DNA from: Chloroflexota bacterium
Lineage (GTDB): Bacteria > Chloroflexota > Anaerolineae > Anaerolineales > UBA11579
Reading direction: 5' to 3'
Assembly: GCA_030610225.1 (NCBI GenBank)
Contig: JAUWSD010000007.1
Location: forward strand, 1-14,622
Length of the DNA: 14,622 bases
Shown: positions 1 to 5,397 of the stretch, one piece after another
Position numbering within the stretch: the first letter of the stretch is position 1
How the letters are laid out: every line of letters begins with the position of its first letter
Notes under the pieces: model-generated
What the model saw: the letters and a program-made list of their open reading frames with translations, nothing else
Database searches by the model: none
What the model was told of the DNA's origin: nothing
Position numbers and translations under genes: made by a program

Positions 1-41
1 ACCAGTATTTAAGTATATTTACATATTAATTTAATAACCTT

Positions 42-47
42 AGGAGG
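42..47 (+). promoter_or_regulatory. Ribosome binding site that sets the ssb start
   Basis: A perfect AGGAGG lies six bases before the ATG at 54 but only three bases before an in-frame TTG at 51, so the ATG is the better start. The 40 bases upstream are very AT-rich and probably hold the operon promoter, but the window edge cuts them and no -35/-10 pair could be assigned. Confidence 0.8.
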
Positions 48-53
48 TATTTG

Positions 54-476
54 ATGTCATATCAAAAGATCGTGATCGTTGGAAATTTGGGGAGAGATCC
101 CGAAATGCGCTATACACCCACAGGACAGGGTGTCACCAATTTTTCAGTAGCAACAAACAGGCAATATACTGCATCCAGTGGTGAAAAAGTAAAAGAAACA
201 ACATGGTTCCGTATTTCCGCATGGGGGCGGCAAGCTGAAACCTGCAACCAATATCTAAAATCCGGCAGCCGTGTGCTGGTCGAGGGCCGCATGAACCCTG
301 ATAAAGAAACTGGCAACCCCCGTGTCTTCCAGCGCAATGACGGCAGCTCTGGATCTTCATATGAGATAGTATCCGAGCGAGTCGTTTTCCTGACCAGCAG
401 AGATGAGCAGGTTCCATTGGACCAGGGTCAGGTGCAGCAGGCGGATAGTGATTCTGTTGACGATATTCCATTCTAG
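54..476 (+). CDS. ssb: Single-stranded DNA-binding protein SSB
   Basis: This is a 140-residue SSB that coats single-stranded DNA during replication, recombination and repair and recruits partner proteins through its C-terminal tip. Residues 1 to about 110 form the OB fold, with the typical opening KIVIVGNLGRDPEMRYTPTG, the stretch FSVATNR, and TTWFRISAWG near residue 50. A short linker rich in Gln, Asp and Ser follows, ending in the acidic tip DDIPF, the site that binds RecO, PriA, primase partners and exonuclease I in studied bacteria. The length is slightly short for the family because the linker is short. The gene opens a co-directional run whose next members are a DUF3467 protein and a translin-family protein. 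It ends in TAG, so amber is an ordinary stop in this genome. Confidence 0.97.
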   Translation: MSYQKIVIVGNLGRDPEMRYTPTGQGVTNFSVATNRQYTASSGEKVKETTWFRISAWGRQAETCNQYLKSGSRVLVEGRMNPDKETGNPRVFQRNDGSSGSSYEIVSERVVFLTSRDEQVPLDQGQVQQADSDSVDDIPF

Positions 477-490
477 GGAAGGAATCTAAA

Positions 491-844
491 ATGAAAGCAA
501 AAGGTAAAAGACCTAAGAAACAGGCAATCACGCAGCTGAGACTGGCACCTATGAAGGGTGTCGATCCAAAATATTCAAATGTTGTCAGGATATCTCATTC
601 GCCAGCAGAGCTTGTTTTTGATTTTGGTTTAATCCTGCCTGGTGACAAAGTCGCACAGATCGTGTCAAAAGTTGTTATGTCCCCTTTAGGAATCAAGCTA
701 TTGCACAAGGCGCTGACAGAGAATTTGGCGAAGTATGAGAAGAAGTACGGGGAGATCAAACTCCCCAAGAAAGCATCTTTGGCAGACACATTGTTTCAGA
801 CCATTAAACCGGATGATGATTCGGAGGAAGACCAAGAAAAATGA
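491..844 (+). CDS. DUF3467 family protein, function unknown
   Basis: This 117-residue cytoplasmic protein belongs by motif to DUF3467, a small family of unknown function widespread in bacteria and archaea. The diagnostic core runs from about residue 27 to 90: a YSNVVRISHSPAELVFDFG stretch, then a KVVMSPLGIKLLHKAL helix and ENLAKYEKKYGEI. The N-terminus is strongly basic (KAKGKRPKKQ), which could contact nucleic acid, and the C-terminus is acidic (DDDSEEDQE). A GGGAAGGA ribosome site precedes the ATG. The stop overlaps the next start by four bases (ATGA), so its translation is probably coupled to the translin-family gene. Position between ssb and translin hints at a nucleic-acid role, but that is inference. 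Confidence 0.85.
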   Translation: MKAKGKRPKKQAITQLRLAPMKGVDPKYSNVVRISHSPAELVFDFGLILPGDKVAQIVSKVVMSPLGIKLLHKALTENLAKYEKKYGEIKLPKKASLADTLFQTIKPDDDSEEDQEK

Positions 845-1485
845 AAAAATTAGAATTAATCGCTGAAGAAGTACATCAGGAGTTTGATGAGCATACTTCG
901 GTAAGGGATGAGGCGTTAAAGAATGCCAGAGCATTGAACCGACACTGTGCACATGCGATCAGAGCAGTACACAGGGATGACCATGACAAGGTTGATGAAG
1001 ACCTGAATGCTGCAACTGAGCTTTTAGGGCTTCTGCGGGAAATGCGGGATAAATTTCCAAGCGTGTATTTTGCGGGATATACCCAGGATGCTCTGAAGGA
1101 GTATGCTGAGGCAAATATCGTGGCCGCATTGGTGCGGGGTGAACAGCTCCCATCCCCTACAGAGCTAAAGCTTGAGAAGTACACATATATGAAGGGCTTG
1201 GCCGAGGTGGTAGGTGAGCTGCGGCGCAGGATCCTTGATATTCTCAGGCATGGGCACTCAGCAGAGGTAGAGAAACACCTTAAGGATATGGACGATATCT
1301 ACGGCGTTCTGGTGACCATGGATTATCCGGATGCGGTGACAGGCGGGCTGCGCAGGCTGACAGACATTGCACGAAGCATCATTGAGCGCACCCGCGGTGA
1401 CGTGACCCTCAGCTTTCGACAGGAGCGGCTTGAGCAGGTTCTGGGTGAAGTTGAAGACCGCATTTCAAAGAACAGCAAAAGTTAG
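841..1485 (+). CDS. Translin-family protein, Trax-like RNase candidate
   Basis: This 214-residue, almost wholly helical protein matches the translin/Trax family. In eukaryotes translin and Trax form the C3PO endoribonuclease; prokaryotes carry single Trax-like versions that assemble into barrels. Visible hallmarks are FAGYTQDALKEYAEA at residues 77-91, YMKGLAEVVGELRR at 116-129, and a C-terminal block DYPDAVTGGLRRLTDIARSI at 161-180, followed by ERTRGDVT. The EYAE pair (E87, E90) corresponds by motif to the two catalytic glutamates of Trax, and E122 in AEVVGEL sits where Trax has its third acidic residue, an Asp. That suggests an active metal-dependent RNase, not just an RNA-binding translin. 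It overlaps the DUF3467 gene by four bases and ends four bases before the first half of a Cas4-like nuclease. The family call is firm; activity is inferred. Confidence 0.88.
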   Translation: MKKLELIAEEVHQEFDEHTSVRDEALKNARALNRHCAHAIRAVHRDDHDKVDEDLNAATELLGLLREMRDKFPSVYFAGYTQDALKEYAEANIVAALVRGEQLPSPTELKLEKYTYMKGLAEVVGELRRRILDILRHGHSAEVEKHLKDMDDIYGVLVTMDYPDAVTGGLRRLTDIARSIIERTRGDVTLSFRQERLEQVLGEVEDRISKNSKS

Positions 1486-1489
1486 CTGA

Positions 1490-1714
1490 ATGCGAGTTAT
1501 CAGAGCTTCTGAGATCGGGAGTTATCTCTACTGCAATCGGGCATGGTGGTATGCCAAAAATGGCATGGAATCAGAAAACGCGGCTGAGATGTTAGCTGGA
1601 GATAACTTCCATCATAAACACGGTTTGCGGGTGAACGCTGCCAGGCTGGTCCGGATTGGCGGGATCGTATTGATCCTGGCTGCGCTGCTATCTTTCTTGA
1701 TGGAAAGATTTTAG
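1490..1714 (+). CDS. Cas4-like nuclease, N-terminal part (split gene)
   Basis: This 74-residue product looks like the front of a Cas4/Dna2-type PD-(D/E)XK nuclease. It opens with ASEIGSYLYCNRAWWY, where C15 matches the lone N-terminal cysteine of the Cas4 iron-sulfur cluster. At G37-H41 is the G-x3-H motif whose histidine binds the active-site metal. Residues 54-70 form one transmembrane helix, with basic residues (R47, R52, R55) on the amino side, implying that the N-terminal part is cytoplasmic. The protein then stops at TAG and lacks the catalytic Asp, Glu and Lys. The ORF from 1727, in the same frame, supplies these and the other three cysteines. No ribosome site is clear, and translation is probably coupled to the translin-family stop four bases upstream. 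It could be half of a two-chain enzyme, a readthrough product, or the front of a recently broken gene. Confidence 0.75.
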   Translation: MRVIRASEIGSYLYCNRAWWYAKNGMESENAAEMLAGDNFHHKHGLRVNAARLVRIGGIVLILAALLSFLMERF

Positions 1715-1726
1715 GACTGGGCGTAG
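1712..1726 (+). other. Two in-frame amber codons splitting the Cas4-like gene
   Basis: TAG at 1712-1714 ends the upstream part and a second TAG at 1724-1726 directly precedes the ATG of the downstream part. Between them lie three sense codons for D, W and A in the same frame. An AGGA at 1713-1716, overlapping the first stop, sits ten bases before the ATG at 1727 and could support re-initiation. ssb, the translin-family gene, dnaG and the UPF0316 gene also end in TAG, so genome-wide amber recoding is unlikely. Confidence 0.8.
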
Positions 1727-2233
1727 ATGAAATTAGCATTAATCCTTCTGGTATTTGCAGTTATCCTGTTCTGGTTATCAGGACTATTGAAAAAAGGGAC
1801 AGGGCTTCCATCTATCCAGGTTGCATATCAGGATACTCTGCACGGTGAAGCGCTGCATAAACCACTCTTTGATAAGAAGCTGCGCTTGACTGGCAGGCCG
1901 GATTATCTGGTGAGGGAAAAAGGTGAGATGATCCCGGTTGAAGTGAAAATGAGGAAAGCGCCTGGACACCCTTTTGACTCTCATATAATGCAGCTGGCGG
2001 CGTATTGTAAGCTGGTGGAAGTTGAATATGGGAAGAGGCCAAGCTATGGGATAATCAAATATTCTGACCGGTCTTTCAATGTTCCTTATACAGAAAAACT
2101 TGAAGCTCAGCTGCTTGAATTAATGAAAGACATACGCCTGGAAGAACAATTTAATGATGTTCACCGCTCTCACGATCATATAGGACGATGTCAGAATTGC
2201 GGTTATAGTGAGATATGTGAGGAAAAACTTTAA
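1727..2233 (+). CDS. Cas4-like PD-(D/E)XK nuclease, catalytic part (split gene)
   Basis: This 168-residue product carries the catalytic core of a Cas4/RecB-type nuclease. Residues 3-21 are a transmembrane helix followed by K22-K23, implying that the core is cytoplasmic. The active-site set is D59 in LTGRPDYLV, E72 and K74 in PVEVKMRK, and Q89/Y93 in MQLAAYC, the usual QLxxY helix. C155, C158 and C164 near the C-terminus match the three-cysteine half of the [4Fe-4S] cluster in Cas4 and AddB. The fourth cysteine and the metal-binding histidine are missing here and are found in the ORF ending at 1714. Together the two parts give about 245 residues, a believable size for a single Cas4-like enzyme with a membrane hairpin inserted. 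No cas genes or CRISPR repeats are nearby, so a role in spacer acquisition is not supported. Confidence 0.8.
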   Translation: MKLALILLVFAVILFWLSGLLKKGTGLPSIQVAYQDTLHGEALHKPLFDKKLRLTGRPDYLVREKGEMIPVEVKMRKAPGHPFDSHIMQLAAYCKLVEVEYGKRPSYGIIKYSDRSFNVPYTEKLEAQLLELMKDIRLEEQFNDVHRSHDHIGRCQNCGYSEICEEKL

Positions 2234-2257
2234 CAGAAATCAGCTGAATGAATCACT

Positions 2258-2263
2258 TATAAT
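2258..2263 (+). promoter_or_regulatory. Candidate -10 box (TATAAT) before nadK
   Basis: A consensus TATAAT sits in the 29-base gap after the nuclease gene. No good -35 is present at normal spacing. A transcript from it would begin about seven bases on, at or within the cluster of ATG codons at 2269-2280, giving a leaderless or almost leaderless nadK mRNA. Chance occurrence in AT-rich spacer is quite possible. Confidence 0.35.
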
Positions 2264-2268
2264 TGTGG

Positions 2269-3138
2269 ATGATGAAAATGAATAAAATTAAATCGATCGC
2301 AATATTATCAAACCCGAATAATGAGAGGGCTATTGCAGAAGGTGAGGTTGTTTCTGCTTACCTGTCAGAAAAAGGGGTTGCCACTATTTATGGCAAGTTG
2401 AATGATGATGCTCTTCGTGCACAGGTCATGAATAACAGCTTTGATCTGGTGATCACATTGGGTGGAGATGGTACTGTTTTACGGACTGGGCATTTATGCG
2501 CCCCATCGAAGGTTCCGATCATGCCGATCAATTTTGGCAGATTTGGCTTTCTGATCGAGGTGCCTTCAGATGGCTGGAAAGCGCATGTCGACAGAATGCT
2601 GGCTGGTGATTACTGGCTTGAAAAGCGGATGATGCTGAACGTGAGCATGATCCGGAACGGGGAAGAGATCGAGAATTGGCAAGCCCTGAATGATATAGCA
2701 ATTGGAAGAGGAAAGGAAATGAGGCCGGTGCATTTGCGCACCAGCCTGGATAATAAATTCCTGACAATTTATGTGGTGGATGCTTTGATCGTCTCTACTG
2801 CGACTGGCTCAACAGCATATGCGTTGGCAGCAGGTGGGCCGATCCTGCCTCCTGATCTGCGCAATTTGTTGTTGGTTCCAGTGGCCCCGCACCTTTCTAT
2901 AGATAGGGCGATCGTATTGGCTGAGGGGTCAACAGTTAAGATTGAAATGCAGGAGTACAGGAACACTGTCATCAGCGTTGATGGGCATGAAGCGGTTGAT
3001 TTTTTGTTAGGTGATGTTATTGAAGTGTCTGCCAGCTCGCATTCTGTGCAGATCATGAGGTTTCAGCAGGCTGAGTATTTTTATAACAGCATTCTTTCGC
3101 TGATGGATCAAAACCCCAGCACAGGAGCCAGGAAATAA
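2269..3138 (+). CDS. nadK: NAD kinase (ATP-NAD kinase)
   Basis: NAD kinase phosphorylates NAD at the 2'-hydroxyl of its adenosine ribose to make NADP, the only route to NADP in most bacteria; it is cytosolic. The family signature is complete: ITLGGDGTVLRT with the GGDG loop, INFGRFGFL, ALNDIAIGRG (the usual NE reads ND here), and the long block DALIVSTATGSTAYALAAGGPIL that binds NAD, followed by PVAPHLS and SVDG. Length is near 290 residues, normal for the family. The start is uncertain: ATG codons stand at 2269, 2272 and 2278, and none has a strong ribosome site. A weak GGA at 2267-2269 would best suit 2278, giving MNKIKSIAIL. The stop overlaps the next start by one base (TAATG). Confidence 0.96.
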   Translation: MMKMNKIKSIAILSNPNNERAIAEGEVVSAYLSEKGVATIYGKLNDDALRAQVMNNSFDLVITLGGDGTVLRTGHLCAPSKVPIMPINFGRFGFLIEVPSDGWKAHVDRMLAGDYWLEKRMMLNVSMIRNGEEIENWQALNDIAIGRGKEMRPVHLRTSLDNKFLTIYVVDALIVSTATGSTAYALAAGGPILPPDLRNLLLVPVAPHLSIDRAIVLAEGSTVKIEMQEYRNTVISVDGHEAVDFLLGDVIEVSASSHSVQIMRFQQAEYFYNSILSLMDQNPSTGARK

Positions 3139-3653
3139 TGGATTCTGATATAACTTTCTGCGCCAATCACCCTGACCGCGAAACTGGCTTGAGCTGCAAC
3201 CGCTGTGGGAAGTCTATATGCGCTTCATGCGCTGTGCACACTCCTACAGGATACCGGTGCAAAGAATGCATCAAAGAGCAGCGGCAGGTATTTAATACAG
3301 CTAGGGTAACTGATTATGTCTTAGCGTTCGTGATCTCTACAGCACTTTCATATATTGGCAGCATTTTTGTTTCAATGATCGGTTTCTTTTTACTGCTGCT
3401 TTCTCCCTTTGTGGGAATCATTATCGCAGAAGCAGTCCGCAAAATAACAGGTAAGCGCAAATCACCCGGCTTAAACAAAGCTGTAGTAATTGGTGTGGTT
3501 GTGGGTGGCCTGCCAAGGATACTGCCGGGTTTGCTGTCAGTCTTTTTTGGTGGGGGATTGGGCGGTCTTATTGGGATACTTTGGCCATCATTATTTGTTC
3601 TGATCGCTGCATCTACAGCCTATACCAGATTTTCCGGGATCAATATCAGGTGA
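3138..3653 (+). CDS. B-box zinc-finger membrane protein, unknown role
   Basis: This 171-residue protein has an N-terminal B-box-type zinc finger and a membrane domain. Residues 8-44 hold C8, H11, C20, C23, C28, C31, H34, C41 and C44, the spacing expected for two zinc sites. Hydrophobic stretches at about 58-75, 77-98, 113-132 and 134-165 suggest four membrane segments, with a basic KITGKRKSPGLNK loop in the middle; glycines are frequent in the last two. Bacterial B-box/membrane proteins of this shape are widespread, but no function is established that I can name. It overlaps nadK by one base and ends four bases before recN, so it is probably co-transcribed with both. The zinc finger may mediate protein or nucleic-acid contacts at the inner face of the membrane; this is inference. 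Confidence 0.8.
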   Translation: MDSDITFCANHPDRETGLSCNRCGKSICASCAVHTPTGYRCKECIKEQRQVFNTARVTDYVLAFVISTALSYIGSIFVSMIGFFLLLLSPFVGIIIAEAVRKITGKRKSPGLNKAVVIGVVVGGLPRILPGLLSVFFGGGLGGLIGILWPSLFVLIAASTAYTRFSGINIR

Positions 3654-3657
3654 GAGT

Positions 3658-5382
3658 ATGCTAGTTGAACTTCGGATAAAGAATTTCGCAATCATAGATG
3701 AGCTTGAACTTTCATTTAAAGTTGGCTTGACGATCTTTACCGGTGAAACTGGGGCAGGGAAGTCGATCATCATTGATGCGGTCGAAACTCTAATGGGCGG
3801 CCGGGCAGATTCAACACTGATCAGGAGCGGAGCTGATGCAGCATCGGTAGAGGGAACATTCCTTTTGACTGAAAGCAATTTTGGACTGATCGAGCAGATC
3901 CTTGGCAGGGAAGAATTCGAACTTGAGGATAAATATATCAGCCTAAGCAGGGAATTTAAGAAAGAGGGGCGAAATGCCGCCAGGATCAACGGTCGATTGG
4001 TAAACCTGGGGCTGTTCAAAGAGGTCGGCGATCTTCTCATAGACCTGCATGGTCAATCTGAGCATCTCTCACTTCTGCGTGTACATCACCATCTTGAATT
4101 GTTGGACCGCTTTGCAGAAATAGAAGAGGAGCTTGCGGACTACAAGGGATCATTTACTCTCTTGACAAAGGTGCGGAGGCAGCTCAGTATGCTGCGATCT
4201 TCCGAGAAGGATAAGGCGGATAGGATCGAGCTCTTGAAATTCCAGGTAGAAGAGATAAATACGGCAAATCTTGTGCCTAGTGAGGAAGAACAGCTGCTTG
4301 AAGAAAGGATAAGATTATCGAATGCTGAGAATTTGTCTGCGCAGGCCAACACAGCCCTGGATGCTCTTGATAATAATGATGTCGATTTTGGATCAGCAGT
4401 TGATAAGCTGGGAGAAACGGTTCAGGCCCTGCAGGCATTGAGCAAGATAGATGAGACTCAGGACAAACTCGCAGAGAGTGCTGTTGGTATCTTTGATGAA
4501 CTAAGCGAGCTGGCAATAAATATCAGGCGATACCTGGAAGAGATCGAATTCAACCCGGATCGTTTGGAAGAAGTCGAAGAGCGCCTGGGCTTGATCGGTC
4601 ATCTTAAGAGAAAATACGGGGATTCAATTGAGCAGATAATTGCATCCGGTGAACAGGCTGCGATTGAAGTGGAGAATTTCACCAACGCTAAAGAGAAGAT
4701 CCTTGAGCTTGAAGCACAGGAGGGCGAAGTGCTGAAAGAGCTGGCAAATAAGGCACTCAAACTATCAAAGAAGAGACATTCTGCTGCAGACAGGTTGACC
4801 GGCCTGGTAGAGTCAGAGCTACAGGATCTGCGAATGGAAAAGGCCCGTTTTGGGGTTGATTTCAGGGTCGTTGAAGAAGATGATGGACTTCAGATCGATG
4901 GGGCGAGCTGCCGCTTTGATACAAATGGACATGAGGAAATTGAATTCCTTGTTGAGCCAAACCCGGGTGAGGGGCTGAAACCGTTGGTTAAGATCGCATC
5001 GGGCGGTGAAACCTCCCGCTTGATGCTGGCGTTGAAGAATGTGCTGGCAATTGCGGATAAAACCCCAACTTTGATATTTGATGAGATCGACCAGGGAATT
5101 GGCGGGAGGGTTGGATCTGTTGTTGGGCGCAAACTGTGGAACCTGGCTAAAGGGCATCAGGTGTTGTGCATTACGCATCTTGCCCAACTGGCTGGGTACG
5201 GACAGCAGCATTACCGCGTCAGCAAAGAGATTGAGCAGGAGCGCACTATCACCAAGGTTGAATCATTGAGCGGGGAAGAGAGGATGATGGAGCTGGCACA
5301 AATGCTGGGAGATATAAGCGCGGGGACACTGCAGTCAGCATCTGAAATACTTCAAAGCGTTAATGAAACAGTGGGAAATTAA
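3658..5382 (+). CDS. recN: DNA repair protein RecN
   Basis: RecN is an SMC-like ATPase that acts at DNA double-strand breaks, holding ends or sister chromatids together for RecA-dependent repair. The 574-residue length is typical. The N-terminal ATPase half has the Walker A motif GETGAGKS at residues 29-36 and the DLHGQSEHLSLL stretch near 130. A long charged coiled-coil region rich in Glu, Leu and Lys follows. The C-terminal half has the ABC signature SGGE at 448-451 and Walker B LIFDEID at 472-478, then the CITHLAQLAGYGQQHYRV tail of the family. The start ATG follows a GGTGAGAG site and lies four bases after the B-box gene. The gene is the last of the plus-strand run and ends 15 bases from the rpoD stop on the other strand. 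No LexA-type operator was recognised, as expected for an internal operon position. Confidence 0.97.
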   Translation: MLVELRIKNFAIIDELELSFKVGLTIFTGETGAGKSIIIDAVETLMGGRADSTLIRSGADAASVEGTFLLTESNFGLIEQILGREEFELEDKYISLSREFKKEGRNAARINGRLVNLGLFKEVGDLLIDLHGQSEHLSLLRVHHHLELLDRFAEIEEELADYKGSFTLLTKVRRQLSMLRSSEKDKADRIELLKFQVEEINTANLVPSEEEQLLEERIRLSNAENLSAQANTALDALDNNDVDFGSAVDKLGETVQALQALSKIDETQDKLAESAVGIFDELSELAINIRRYLEEIEFNPDRLEEVEERLGLIGHLKRKYGDSIEQIIASGEQAAIEVENFTNAKEKILELEAQEGEVLKELANKALKLSKKRHSAADRLTGLVESELQDLRMEKARFGVDFRVVEEDDGLQIDGASCRFDTNGHEEIEFLVEPNPGEGLKPLVKIASGGETSRLMLALKNVLAIADKTPTLIFDEIDQGIGGRVGSVVGRKLWNLAKGHQVLCITHLAQLAGYGQQHYRVSKEIEQERTITKVESLSGEERMMELAQMLGDISAGTLQSASEILQSVNETVGN

Positions 5383-5397
5383 TAATAATCTGGAAAA

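Noticed and set aside
133..531. Minus-strand ORF of 132 residues opposite ssb
   Set aside because: Antisense of the conserved SSB fold and running past its end; no supporting start signal or family match.
1712..1726. Amber codon reassigned genome-wide (for example pyrrolysine)
   Set aside because: ssb, translin, dnaG and the UPF0316 gene all end naturally in TAG; the SSB tip DDIPF ends exactly at its TAG.
1490..2233. CRISPR-associated Cas4 belonging to a CRISPR-Cas locus
   Set aside because: No cas1, cas2, effector gene or repeat-spacer array is present, and the inserted membrane hairpin points to a stand-alone Cas4-like family.
1490..2233. Frameshift as the cause of the split
   Set aside because: Both parts lie in the same reading frame; only stop codons separate them.
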